Assembly: GCA_958299035.1 (NCBI GenBank) | Contig: CATQJL010000001.1 | Coordinates: forward strand, 17,901,433 to 17,965,432 | Source of the DNA: Cylicocyclus nassatus | Lineage: Eukaryota > Nematoda > Chromadorea > Rhabditida > Strongylidae | DNA length: 64,000 nucleotides | Direction: 5' to 3' | Part shown: positions 34,388 through 46,049 of the stretch, one piece after another | Layout of the letters: each line of letters starts with the position of its first letter | Position numbering within the stretch: position 1 is the first letter of the stretch | Program-made: the position numbers and the translations under genes | Notes under the pieces: generated by a model | What the model was told of the DNA's origin: nothing | The model's database searches: none | The model's input: the letters and a program-made list of their open reading frames with translations, nothing else

Positions 34388-35312
34388 TATCTCAGTTTTA
34401 TTCCTAATCACTATTTTGAACTTCGAACACAATTCCAGGAAACTTGAGGGAATGTCTCGGAACTTGCAAGCCCTTCCATGGATTATCGGAGCGTCATAAT
34501 CACTACTGATTGTTCAAAGACCTCACTTTTTATCGTCGTATTTTTTTCTTGTAAAAGGTCTTAGGTCTTGCCAAATCTTCTTCACAGTGCTCGTGCGTTT
34601 AACTATCTCTTGCGGATACAAGCGGCAAGTTTCTCTTGCCCACCTATTCCTATTGCGCAAGCATTTTTTGGCTAATGATATAATAGATAGTAGATGTACG
34701 AGGTACAACAAAGAGCAGGCAAATATTGTGATGCTCAAAACTGAACGGGTCGTCTCATACTTTGCAATCTTGAAGATAACGCCCAAGCAAAAACTCAAAT
34801 TCTAACTATTTCGTACCTTGGATACTCTGCGCTATCGAAAATTTGTAATAGAAAGCGCAAGAAGCGTGAGAACGAAAGCTTTTCAGTCTGAATTTGGATG
34901 AGTGGCACACGCTGAGACGTAGAATCGCTGCAAGATCTTACAGTCTTGACTTTGTACTTGTGCGAGACCACATTCGCGATGGTTGAAGTCTCTATATCTC
35001 GATCGTGTCCGCACACTGTTCGCACTCTGATACCTCATTGAATTCACGTTGCATGTGGTGTTTGTTTGTGAATTCAATTTAGCAGGTACAACAACAACAA
35101 GAGTATGATGCGCTGCTTTTATTGCATAGAAAATGAACTAAATATTGCCTAGTCTATGCCTTAAAATCACGTAGAGTCAATATATCATTGAGTCATTCGT
35201 GACTTAATTATACGTATTGCACACCATGAGCACTACTTAGCGAGGTGTACGACTACCTGCTCTCACTGATTTCTCCTGATTTGTCTATTTAATTTGATTA
35301 ATGTACTAATGG
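34388..35312. other. No gene recognised
   Basis: Unassigned; short open frames without motifs. Confidence 0.4.
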
Positions 35313-35801
35313 TATATATATATATATATATATATATATAACTCAAACACTGTACCTTTGTTTGTAAGGATGATTGTGGCGTATAGACTCCTTTGTATGT
35401 AAACCGAAGAGGCTGAAATTCTCTCCCCTATAAACAGGGCGCAGAAGATAGGCTACTTTTCGCGACAATTCGCTGGGTCCTTCCATCTATTTATCGTGTT
35501 TACTTCCATCTAGCAGAATGAAAGCTACATCATTTATTTCTCCAAGTTAAGTAGTAAGGGGCGGTAGAGATCATTTACATTTTGCGGTGAGGAGAATGCG
35601 GTGTCACGGAGCGAGGCGGTCAAGAAGGAAGGCAATCTCATTACGGATGCCACAGCGGCGCTGCGATTCAACTCGGAGCTGAAGCAGTATAAGAAGAGAT
35701 AACTGAAGGAAGAGGAATGATAAGCCATAAATGATTTGAAATGGATGGACACTATGGGGTTTTGTACCCTCCGCCCGGGCTGGACCGGGGACGGCAGCTA
35801 G
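35313..35801 (+). mobile_element. Non-autonomous Helitron
   Basis: Begins in a TA-rich stretch leading to AACTCAAACACTG and shares TATAGACTCCTTTGTATGT and AACCGAAGAGGCTGAAATT with the Helitron at 47776. Ends with the hairpin CCCGGGCTGGACCGGGG, ACGGCAG and CTAG (35798-35801) before a T. The exact 5' end is blurred by the (TA)n run. Non-coding. Confidence 0.75.
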
Positions 35802-36839
35802 TTAATTAAGTAGCTAGTTAAAACACATTTCCATAGTTTGTTACGCAAAAAAGGTTCCAGTCAGGAATTGCTAGTAAGGATATCGTCAGCTACAGCGCAT
35901 AGTCTGCAGAATCACATATAAAGTTACAAATGACTCGAGGTAACTTTTTATGAGAAATCTGCAGATAAAATGATCGTACAAAATTATTTAACAATTTCTG
36001 AAAAAAAAAACTGTGCAAGTTTACAAACCGCTTGTGCATTCCATGCAGGTCCTTCAGTATAGTAACCTTCATCACACCGTTCCGTCATGATGAACGCACA
36101 ATACAAACTTTTCGTCTTTTCCTAGAGTTGAAGAAGTTTTTTTTAGGTGATCGGAGTATTTTTTGCTGTAAAAACTCACAATTTCTTTTGATTTCTTCTC
36201 CGGCGAATATGTGCGGCACGTTATAGTAGAAGTGGTATATGGTAGCACTGCGAGTATGGTAAGAATCTCTAAAGTGCCGCCTTCTACATTATCATTGTTA
36301 AAAGCAATACTCATAGAGCGACAACGTACTGAGCATCATGACAGTGCTCGTGGTAGCGCAAGTCAGAGTATTTGAACCATGCTACACTGACCTTTTTTTC
36401 ACGAGTAATTTTGTATGCAATAACATGCTACTGATAATACGACTCTACCGGTTCGCTGCATAACTCGTTGTTCTAAAGTGATGATCACTTTCCACAATTC
36501 TACTGCTGCTCGGTGGCTTCTCCAACTGTGCGTTGCTAAAAAGTCCTTGGGCTTACCTCAAATAACTCAAATGGCGCTTCGCAAGGTGTCGCTCAAAGTG
36601 ATTAGATATGCACCCATCTTTGGAATGTTCTGACAGTAAATGGTGTTAGTGAATTCAATTTTGAAGTTCATCAATCGCCTCTTTTCCTCAAGATATGACA
36701 GACTCCTCCCAGCTTCGATTTCGCAACATATTCCGCTAGGACGAACCGTACTGCAAAAACAGACGAGTTTTTTTTTCTTGAAGAGAAGGAGTGTTCCTAT
36801 GCCACTGGTCGGAATCCCTTTGCTTCCAAATGAGATGTG
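35802..36839. other. No gene recognised
   Basis: Unassigned; short open frames only. Confidence 0.4.
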
Positions 36840-37235
36840 AAATGCGCTGCAAAAACCTAGTCTTAGCTGTGCCCTCCTGCTCGCAGAAGTTCTACAGACT
36901 ATTGGCTTCGGAGCCTGGACGCTTTCATGATCGCAGTGCGCACTTCACAGGTAGAATCCGTGGGGTACTTCGTCAAAAGAATTGAGCGTCGGCGCGACGT
37001 TGACGAGCGCAATTTGGTGCAAATCTCCGCTATAGATTCCATTAACACAGGGAAGATGTCCACTTTCATTCTAGAAAGTACCTAAGGAACCTTTGTGATA
37101 TTCATAAAAAATCCCTTACTTCTTGAAACTTCGTCTGCTCTTTTAGTGGCAATTCCAATTTTTTCGTTCAAGCTTCTCTAACAAATTTGCAGAAGGAACT
37201 TCGTTTTCGTAGAAAGCATCCATTCTGGTATGATA
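36840..37235 (-). pseudogene. Internally deleted RTE LINE fragment
   Basis: Two blocks match the RTE relic at 4640-6470. CGCAGTGCGCACTTCACAGG with TAGAATCCGTG (36933-36963) corresponds to 5067-5095. TAGTGGCAATTCCAATTTTT and GAAAGCATCCATTCTGG (37145-37230) correspond to 5850-5947. The part between them is shorter than in the first copy. Too broken to translate. Confidence 0.6.
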
Positions 37236-38586
37236 TCCACAAAAGTCCATAATGGAGGAAAATGGACTTTCAAACCCCATTTTATTCGTTCGAGGTAGAA
37301 ACTGGTCGGAATCTGCTTTCGCTAGCGTTATTCAAAATTTTGTCTCATCACAACCACGAGGCAAAGCGGTGAAAATGATTCAACCCTACCTAAGCTTTCG
37401 CTTGCGAAACAATCATGCGAATGGTCCGCTTAGAATGGGGCAAAATGGGATTTAACCCCATTTTAAATGGACCTGGAAGCCCATTTTGCTCTCAGCAGCA
37501 AGGTGAGCTGGGACTAAACCCATTTTTGATCTTTTTGCACATTTTTGATTGCGATTTTTATGAGAATGTGTTCCTTAGCCTATTTTGAGGTGATAAGAAA
37601 GTGGAAGAATTAGACCTCTTATAAAGTCTGAAATACATGCGTCTTTCTAAATTCACACAAACGCTGTAAAAATCGCGAAAAAGGTTAAATTCACCAAAAT
37701 ATTTGCTAACAAACTTGAATGTTTTCAAATATCAGGCCGATGCGAGAACTTCTATGTAAATCAAATAAGGTTAATAAAGTTTGTTAACTCTCATACATTC
37801 GAACTAGTTACAAGGGAAGGATACTTGATGACCGTAGCCTCTTACAGTGATATGTATACCAGTATATGCGCCTTGAAACGCTGACTCCAATTATACGTTC
37901 ATTATCTGCTGTGCCACTCTCTGAAAGAAACTATGGATTTTTCTTTTCATTAGAATGTCATGAGATCTGGTAGTCAGAAGCATCAGTATCCAAGCTTCTT
38001 CGATAAGAAAACGTCGGAGACAGTCTTACTGAGCTTGATGTGAAGCTATATTTTTTTGGACGCTCTTTTGTAGTCGAAAGTGACTATTTCGCGGACACAG
38101 GTGAATCCTGTCATCAAAACAGTGCAAATTTGGGAAGAAGTGGGAAGAAGTGTTCATAGCTTCTTTTGGAAGAGCGCACAGCAGATACCATAGGCGGATT
38201 TGGAATCAGTGCTTCAAGATGCATTCAGTACTGTACGTTTCATTGCAAAAAGCCACGGTCATCACGTATCCTTCCCTTGTTAGAGATATAAACATTAGTG
38301 TTGAAAGACAAAGAACTAAAGTAGAACATCTGCGAAGTCATCTTTTGCAGACTCTTAGTTTTCCCGATTTAAAAACCCCTTTGGTTGTAGTGTAGTGCAA
38401 GGTTTCCTATGAGATAACCATTTGATTCACAGATTGCAGTGAAAGTGTAGTCAAGGTTTGCCATCTGCAAGAAGCTCTTCATACGAATTGGATTTAGTGT
38501 AGATTCATAGGAGTCTTGAAAATGAAGGCCCAGATATTACATGAATTTAGTTTTGGATGTAATTTAGATGCATAGTAATCTATATA
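37236..38586. other. No gene recognised
   Basis: Repeated short words such as AATGGGGCAAAATGGGA near 37433, otherwise nothing supportable. Confidence 0.4.
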
Positions 38587-39290
38587 TTAGGTTGGCACAA
38601 AAGTTTTGTCGCACCATTTTCAAAAATTCATAACTTCTGATTTTTCCAACTGATTTGACTGCCTTTATTTTTATATGAAAGAGTAAGTCATGCTCTTTAT
38701 AAAGACATCTTAGCTGCTTACTAGTGATCATCTACTGCTTAGATGGGAGCGGTGGAAGAAAATTAGACAAAATTCGAATTTTTTGTGTAGGGTCATAAAA
38801 AATCGGAAACCTGCAGTAAAAATCCGAGCAGTTGGCATTATAGGTTCTTTCACCAGCTCTTTCTACCTGTGCAGAGTTTGCGCCGATTGAGCGTCTCTAT
38901 GAAAAGTTATGATTTTCGAGCAAGCAATGCAAAAGGGCGAATTTGACTTATTTTGGCATTTTTCAGGGAAATCATAACTTTTGGTAGAGTCGCTCAATCA
39001 GCGCAAACTCTGCGCTGTTAGAAAGAGCTGGTGAAAGAACCTACAATACCGACTGCTCCGTTTATAGCAAATTTCCGATTTTTTATGACGCTACACAGAA
39101 AAATCGAATTTTGACTAATTTTCTTCTATCGCTCCTATCTATGCAACAGATGATCATTAGTAGGTAGGTAAGAAGTAATAAAGAGCATGACTTACTCTTT
39201 CATATAAAAATAAAGGCAGTAAAATCAGTTGAAAAAATCAGAAGTTATGAATTTGTGAAAATGGTGCGACAGAACTTTCGTGCCAACCTA
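38587..39290. mobile_element. Mariner-type near-perfect palindrome, 704 bp
   Basis: Left end TTAGGTTGGCACAAAAGTTT, the classic mariner terminal sequence; right end is its complement (TTTCGTGCCAACCTA). Arms of about 330 bp pair nearly throughout, for example AGAGTAAGTCATGCTCTTTA with TAAAGAGCATGACTTACTCT and GGTTCTTTCACCAGCTCTTT with its complement. Only a short spacer (about 38930-38980) is unpaired. Non-coding. Confidence 0.88.
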
Positions 39291-39297
39291 CGATATG

Positions 39298-40223
39298 CAG
39301 TGCTGGTCATAATTATAAAGACACTCTTAGTGCAAAGTTTTGTCAGTTTTTTTCAATTCACTGGCAAACACGCTAGAATGAAGATAAACAAACATTTTAA
39401 GAAGTATCCGATGCAAAATTTCTTCCAATTTCCAGCTGCTAAACGCCCGTTGTGTTTCGCTGAGAGAATGACGAGAAATCTACCGGAAATTACAACCACT
39501 CGTTTTTACCATGTCCAACTTTCGCAAATTTTCAAAATTTTTGTATGAGACTTTCGGAGAAACCCTAATAACCAGTACATAGGGCAAACTTTTTGCCAGC
39601 AGAAGCCATTTTTTGTAGCCCTACGCCTTGTCTTTTAGAATTTATACGAAATTTGTAAGGAAAATCGCAGTATTTCTCAAACTCATGAGTGCGCACTGAC
39701 GTAACCTATGTTTCAATATCTTCATAAATTGAAGCGAAAACCGCTCATTTAATTTGTAATGGTAGCGGCAGTAATAATCGAGTGTGAAACCTCAGTATTC
39801 TGTAGGTTTTTCAGTGTTTGGTGCAATAAAGGTTAAGCGATTTTTCCAAAACACAAGTCTTTTAGAAAATTATTCACCAAAAATTTGAAAAGCAGCTGAA
39901 AAAAAGAAAAAAATTGCATTTGTTGGCAAAAGGTTTGCCATATCTGGTGGTTATTGAGGCTCCTCCGAAAATCTCATAAAAAATTTCAAAAATTAGTGAA
40001 AGTTGGACATGGTAGAAACACGTGGTTGTAATTTCCGGCGAATAACTCGTCATTCTCTCAACGAAACACAACGCGAGTTTAGCAGCTGGAAAGAGGAAAA
40101 AGTTCTGCATTGGATACATGTTGAAGCGTTTGTTTATCTTCATCTTACCCTGTTTGCCAATGGATTGAAAAAACTAACAAAACTTTTGCACCAAGAGTGT
40201 TTTTATAATTGTGGCCAGCACTG
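39298..40223. mobile_element. Palindromic TA element, CAGTGCTGG family, 926 bp
   Basis: Left end CAGTGCTGGTCATAATTATA and right end complement (TATAATTGTGGCCAGCACTG). Arms of about 300 bp pair, including GATGAAGATAAAC-type and CCAACTTTC segments. Similar open frames on both arms are copies of one another through the palindrome, not two genes. It lies directly between two other fold-back elements. Confidence 0.85.
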
Positions 40224-40227
40224 TATA

Positions 40228-40482
40228 CAGGGTGTCTCAAAAGTATGTATACACTGTTTGATCCTCAATATCTCTCTCCCCAAGAAGTTTTTTGCCTTGC
40301 TTCAGCTACCGTTTTGTAGAGCTGGCTTCAACTTAGAGTTACAGTATAGAAAGAATCACCGACCGCTCTTTATTACTGTAGAAATACGGTAGAAACTTGA
40401 AACATATGGTGTCAATGTGGAAAAAGCTGCCATTTCAAAAAATTTCAAAAAAATGCGAAAATTTGTGTAATAGGGCAAACGC
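40228..40482. mobile_element. Family A element, truncated copy 3
   Basis: Starts CAGGGTGTCTCAAAAGTATG after TATA shared with the previous element. It follows copy 1 through the left arm and into the core (ATGGTGTCAATGTGGAAAAA), then stops matching near 40482. The right arm is missing. Confidence 0.8.
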
Positions 40483-41221
40483 TGAACGTTTCCAGATCTA
40501 GTTAGTTTTTTCGTCTTGTTTCGTAAATTGGTGCTAGTCACTTTCACTTTCCTCTTTTCTAAGAATGTAGCCAGACTGCCGCGTTATTTTTACTTACTTT
40601 TCACTGTTCTTCAAAGCAATTTCAGTTGAAAATTCAATCTTTTCTCCTTCTAGGTTTCGTTCAAAATCTGCGGTCCATTTTCCCTAAAAGCAGTGTTCGG
40701 GCAAATTTGAGAGTTGTAGGTGGATTTAATGCCACTAACAGACGCCTTCGGACGAAAGCAATTCATAGCGTTGGAATAAGCGGAAAAACCACTTGTGAAG
40801 GTGGGAAACGTATGTGTGTGCGCGTATCTTTGTTTGTCACAAAAATCATAGAACGAGTTCAACAAAGGTCTCGAACCAGAATTCCGGCTACAGCACCATA
40901 TCAGCTTGAAGGTAAACTGTACAAGAGCAGGAGCCGGTTTGCTGAATGGAACTTTTGAAAACGGTGCATCAAGCATGATACGCAACTTTAAACCCGCCAA
41001 AGTGGTAATCAGAATTTTTACAAAGTCGCGGATTTGTTTTACAGGTGAATCGCAAACCATGAACTTCAACAAGTGAGCAACAAATCTACTTTTACGCAAG
41101 ACTATAGCTAAAAGGGAATGATTACGTAGATAGTCGATTATTAAGAGATGGAATTCACGGTTAACCTCCTTGGGTAACTATCAAGCCATAAACTCCAGCA
41201 TTTGATTCAAATGCGCACCTG
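40483..41221. other. No gene recognised
   Basis: A 149-codon minus-strand frame (40650-41099) lacks motifs and splice context; I leave it unassigned. Confidence 0.35.
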
Positions 41222-41226
41222 ATTTT

Positions 41227-41440
41227 ATGGAGCAGACTTCCTCCCTCCCAGACCCGATTTTACATGGAAAATCTTTTAGAATGAATCGCTGCTTACAAAT
41301 CGTTTGTGATGATCGGCATGGCGCGGTAAGTTTCATACCAATTATGCGAGCACTTGTAAGGCATGTGTTTAGTGAAAGCGGTGCGAGCCTCTGTGAAGCA
41401 AAGATGACTTGGAGACAAATGGCAGAGAGAGGGATCTTGT
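41227..41440 (+). repeat. Repeat sharing a translatable segment with 47030-47254
   Basis: The plus-strand frame contains HGKSFRMNRCL, DDRHGAVSF and GASLCEA. The minus-strand frame of 47254-47030 has HEKAFRMSSCL, DDRHREVSF and SASLCEA in the same order. Both also carry GGTAAGTTTC, a good 5' splice site, after the DDRH codons. This is a dispersed repeat; whether the shared frame is coding is open. Confidence 0.55.
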
Positions 41441-42061
41441 TGTCATTGTTGGTGCTTCACATAAGGTTACAACTTGCAAGTCGAGTAGATGTTCGAGGGT
41501 GCGTAATAGTACAGCCATTACTGCGTGCAATTTTGCATAGCTTTCGCGATTCGAATCGTTCTGTGTCGCCCGTGCACACTTCTGCAGCGGTCTTAAGCAT
41601 ATTGTGAATTGAACGTTATACAGCTTCGGGGTGCGCAGATGTAGCGTAACAAGTATGTGCTTAGGGCAAACCTTTCTGCATCATTTGATTTAAGGAGTAA
41701 CCACTGTGAGGCATCTCCTGTGCACTTCATGTACCGCGACTGCTTAGAATTCAGAAGCACTTATCCATTTCGGATTTTGTCCGTAACATGACGTAATGAC
41801 GCAGCAGTCACGATGTAGCGACAATACGTCAATGGCAAGCGCGCAAGTACTGGCTCCTCAATCTTGCTTACGTAAGAGATCGTGAGATCTGCTGGAGCGA
41901 GACCCATCGCAAAAACTCCAACCTAAAAATAGCTTTTCCGACCTTACAACTAAAACATTCCCTAGCGATGAGCAGTGCACGCTTTCTACGTTTTCTACAT
42001 ACACGCTTTGCTCAAACCAAAAGTTATGGTAGAGATGTTTTAACTTTTCCGATAAAGTTTG
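41441..42061. other. No gene recognised
   Basis: Unassigned sequence. Confidence 0.4.
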
Positions 42062-42064
42062 TAA

Positions 42065-42266
42065 GGCTCCGGGCAGACTTCACGCGATTTGATCGTCGCG
42101 ACTGAATCGCGACGAGACAACTGTTACAACATCATTCCATGCTGATCGACTTGCATTCGGTTGTGATACTTTTCCAGCCCGATATTTTTGAATGTGAAAT
42201 GAAAATGAATGGAAATCTTGGCGATTAGATCGCGACGATTGAGTCGCATGAAGTCTGACCGGGGCC
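42065..42266. mobile_element. Harbinger-type MITE, copy 1
   Basis: 202 bp between TAA duplications (42062-42064 and 42267-42269). Ends GGCTCCGGGCAGACTTCACG and, complement, GGCCCCGGTCAGACTTCATG. Inner arms rich in TCGCGACG also pair. A 3-bp TTA/TAA target fits PIF/Harbinger. The copy at 53892-54088 is in opposite orientation. Confidence 0.85.
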
Positions 42267-42269
42267 TAA

Positions 42270-43722
42270 AGCGGCATTGTTTCAAACGTTAGTGTATAAA
42301 GAGGTCAAAAGACTCGACTAGACTACCACTAAAACTGATGCTCCGCAGCTGCTGTACAATTTGCATAGTAGGTATTTTAGCTAAAAGCTGGCTTACTATC
42401 CTGTTCGGAAACCAAGATATTCAATCAGTGGATCCACTTGTAGCTTATATCGGGCGAATTTCGCATGACTCAGGTGACATCGACTATCATTTTCTGCTAA
42501 TCTATTGGTCTTGGCCAGGTTGCAGAAAACCGGACATTTTGGATTTCCAGTTTCATTTGTTGATAACGTTTCTTTCAAGCCCGGCAGTCTTGCCCTCATT
42601 TATCCAGACATCAAGCAATTTTACATCCTGCGCTTGATACTCTCGTTCAGTCGGGTTAATAAAATAATCGGAGAGATGCAGTTTTGCAAAGATCTAACGT
42701 TTGTGCGTCACTATACCTTGTGCGGTATTTATGAATCTCCCGCACATTCTTTCATACCTGTTCAGGAACCTACTGTGGAGGACAGCACGCCACCAGCGCG
42801 AGCAGGCACATGTCAAGCGCCTGCTGGTGTACACTTTGTATATGATAGAGACATGAAAATCCATCGTTTTTTATTGTATTTTTTCTTTCGTTTCGGTCAT
42901 CAAGCACAGTTTTTGCATCTATATGCACATTTAGTGATCACGTCAATAATTTTAAAGCAAGATAGAGTGATTAGGATCATTTTTCTTGGAGGGTGCTGGA
43001 AACGGCCAGTTCATTCTAAATATTTATTTATTTTTATTTATTTATTTATTCCTACGCTCTATGGCGTTCCTTACAAAAAGAACAAGAGAAACAAAATACA
43101 CACACAGTAAATCGAACAACCCCAGTCAAGGTCCACCGTGCCGTTGGGTCCATACCTTTAAATTAGTTAAGAAGTATGTTTGATAGAGCTTGCATGTGAC
43201 TGCTCTGGACTGCAATTGTCATAAAGATGTGATCATGGAGATGGTACCCATGCCCCCATTACTGCCAGCAAAACGTCCCTGAGATAAACTATCTAACTCA
43301 GGATTGCATGGTGGATATACTCCCACCGCATGAGGCTAATAGGAAGAGTCAGTTACTCGAGAATACTTGATTAATAAGAAATGTTGTAATGGAACATTGT
43401 AATCGAGAAGATCAATAGGTTGCTGCAAGTTGTGGAGGTGGTGATCCTTCATACTCGTACGCTAGCAAAGTGCTCTCGAAATACCAAAGTAAGCAAAGCG
43501 GGCTTGGTCAGTAGAGTAGCAGAAAAACCTTGGCGAACGGGTCTGAATTGTGTACTTGCATGTACATGGCGTACTCGATCATATCAATGTGGATTGTTGG
43601 AATCATCAATCAGTGGCTGAACTGAGGCAGGCAGGCACTCCTCAAAGCTTTTTTCAGTTGAGACGAGTAAGGCAGCTTTATTACGGGCCTAGGTTTCCAG
43701 AAGACATAGTAACTGCTTAGAT
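42270..43722. other. Unassigned; one open frame and a (TTTA)n run
   Basis: A 201-codon plus-strand frame (42505-43110) has no motif I recognise and runs through the (TTTA)n microsatellite at 43019-43050, so I do not call it a gene. Sequence just before the microsatellite may be the tail of a retroposon. Confidence 0.4.
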
Positions 43723-44283
43723 AATCGCCGGGACAGGCGGTCATGCGTTCTATAGGCAAGCGGGCCGGAAAAAATAGTTTGCTGATTTTTTGCGCTCCGC
43801 TTGCAGATATTTGGAAGAATGCTGGTCATTTTTTGACGAGTCGGAGAACACTCGCGGTTTTTCTACACATTAGTTGCGGCGCAGTGACCGCATTCTCGCG
43901 GACTTTCCGCGAGAATATGCAAAATTATCGAAAGCAGAACGGTCGTGTGAAAAATCGCAGAGCCCGTAGCTTCCGCCAGAGAAAGTACCCCAAACTCGGG
44001 TAATAAAACCATCGACGACACTTCTGGCACACGCAGTCTCACCTTTGCTCAGCGTACGCCTGAAACTGCGTAAAAAGAGCTCGAGCGCTTGCTGAAAGTT
44101 TGGCCAGCGCTCGCTGAAAGAAATTATTTGCCGAGAGAAAATGCAGGAAATACTGTATTGCTGCCCGCTGGCAGAATATGGAATACCGTAAAGGAAGTGT
44201 CGCCCGTTAAAGTTTTGGCCACGCCTCAAAATTCTGCTGACCGCCTGCAAAGTGCGAGTTTGCCACCGCCTGCCCGGCGATTG
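43723..44283. mobile_element. Putative TIR element, 561 bp
   Basis: AATCGCCGGGACAGGCGGT at the left is matched by the complement AATCGCCGGGCAGGCGGT at the right. The core contains a hairpin (CTCGCGGACTTTCCGCGAG). I could not confirm a target duplication, so the family is open. Confidence 0.5.
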
Positions 44284-44403
44284 TTTGAGTAGGGGCTTCA
44301 GATCATCTTTGCAATGAAACCACTAAGTAACCGATTGGATTCAGTGGAGAGGACACTCCTGCAAAGGAAGTTACTGGAAGAGAACCTCAATCATTCTCCT
44401 ACT

Positions 44404-46041
44404 CACAGGTGCGATAGTGTGAGAATTTTCTCACCCCCCTTTCACCCCTGAGCCGGGACCAAGGTGACCCCCTTCACCCAAAGCCGAAAAAAAATCAACA
44501 GTGAGATAAGGTTAAGCAAAGGAGATATTTGTACGTGAATTGTTTATGCATGGGAAAGGAGGAGTCTGTTGAAAAAAGTGCTTGGTGAGAGTGTGAGTAA
44601 TGATTCCTTTTGAGCTTTTAACATAAAAAAATTCATAACTTTTGTAGATGAACATCTTTTACGGGGATATGGTCGCCGTTAAAACCGCCTCTTTTTTCAA
44701 ATGATATACAATGTGTCTCAAATCCAAAAAAACTGCCTGGGTGAAGGGTCTGCTCAGTGATTTCTAAAAATTTTTGAGTTTTTAACATAAAAAATTCAAA
44801 ACTTCTGTAGATGAACATATTGTACGCCGCGATGGTCACCTTTGGAACGTCTCGTTCTCCGCTTTTAGAAAATACATACATTGCCTGGATTTCATCAGAA
44901 AAAGTGCCTGGATGAAGGGTGGCTTAGTGATTTTTGAAGATTTTTGAGTTTTTAACATTAAAAAAGTCATAACTTCTGTAGATGAACATCTTGTACGCCG
45001 CGATGGTCAACTTTGGAGCCGTCTCGTTCTCCGCTTTCAGAAAAAATATATACCCTGCTTGGGGTTCATTAGAAAAAGTGCTGGGTGAAGGGCTGGGAGT
45101 GCTCAAGTACAGACTTTTTTACCATTGTAAAAAGACGTCTACTTGAGCACTCCCATTATAAAAGTCTCACCCACCCTTCACCTGGCACTCCAACGGACCC
45201 CAGGCGAAGTATATATTTTCTGAAAGCGGAGGACGAGACGGTTCCAGTAGTGACCATCACGATGTATAAGATGTTCATCTACAAAAGTTATGAATTTTTT
45301 TATTAAAAACTCAAAAATCTCGAGAAATCATTAGGACACCCTTCATCCAGGCACTTTTTTCAACGGACCCTAAGCAATGTATATATTTTCTGAAAGCGGA
45401 AAACGAGGCAATTTCAATGGTGATTATCACGGTGTACAAGATATTCATTCACAGAAGTTACGGATTTTTCTATCCTAAAAACTCGTAAATGTCCACAAAT
45501 CACTACCCACACTCTTCACCAGGCACTTTTTCAGCAAACTCCAGGCAACCATATGCTTTAAAAGCGGAGGAGAAGATGGTTTTAAAAACTTTTCTCTTGC
45601 TGACGTTGCTTTTTATCTACAGAAATTACGAATTTCTTCTTTTGAAAAATTCGTAAATACTTAGTTGTCTAACTTTCTCCGAAAAAAATCTTCTCGCATG
45701 CACATCTTCTATGGTAAAATTTAAAAACGGGCAGGGTGATGTAAAAAGGGAAAAAGATAAGTGTAAAATACAAGATGCTGGTGAGAACCATAATTGTGTG
45801 CTAATCCAGGAGCACATCGGCTCATATTTCGGAAAAAAGACAACCAGTGATGACAAGGAATTGAAAGTTATGAACTTTGATTAGGAAAAATGATGAGAGA
45901 ACCTCATGGCTCCCTCCCCCCCTCTCTCCGGTCGACATTTTATGATTTCTTGATCAATTGAAACACCCTTCACCCGGAGGGGCTGCGACCGCTGTGACCC
46001 CCTTCACCCTGGAGGGTCATTCTCACCTTATCGCACCTGTG
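44404..46041. mobile_element. Large fold-back element with mirrored tandem arrays, 8-bp TSD
   Basis: 1638 bp between exact 8-bp duplications CTCCTACT (44396-44403 and 46042-46049). Ends CACAGGTGCGATA pair with TATCGCACCTGTG, followed by CACCC-rich subterminal DNA on both sides. The left arm holds about three tandem units of about 170 bp (starts near 44622, 44782, 44958), each with AACTTCTGTAGATGAACAT and TTCTCCGCTTT-like words. The right arm (45165-45640) holds about three units of the same repeat in the opposite orientation. A hairpin marks the centre (45095-45154). No transposase. The 8-bp duplication suggests hAT-type or related mobilisation; the architecture resembles Foldback elements (inference). 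Confidence 0.85.
45095..45154. repeat. Central hairpin of the fold-back element
   Basis: GGGAGTGCTCAAGTA pairs exactly with TACTTGAGCACTCCC, and inner TTTTTAC pairs with GTAAAAA. It is the axis of symmetry of the element. Confidence 0.85.
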
Positions 46042-46049
46042 CTCCTACT

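Noticed and set aside
39255..39548. Two similar open frames, 39255-39548 (plus) and 39874-40143 (minus)
   Set aside because: They are the two arms of one palindrome (39298-40223), so similarity is automatic.
40650..41099. 149-codon minus-strand frame opposite a 110-codon plus-strand frame
   Set aside because: Overlapping frames on both strands without motifs; neither is favoured.
42505..43110. 201-codon plus-strand frame
   Set aside because: No motif, runs through a (TTTA)n microsatellite, and lacks splice or codon-bias support.
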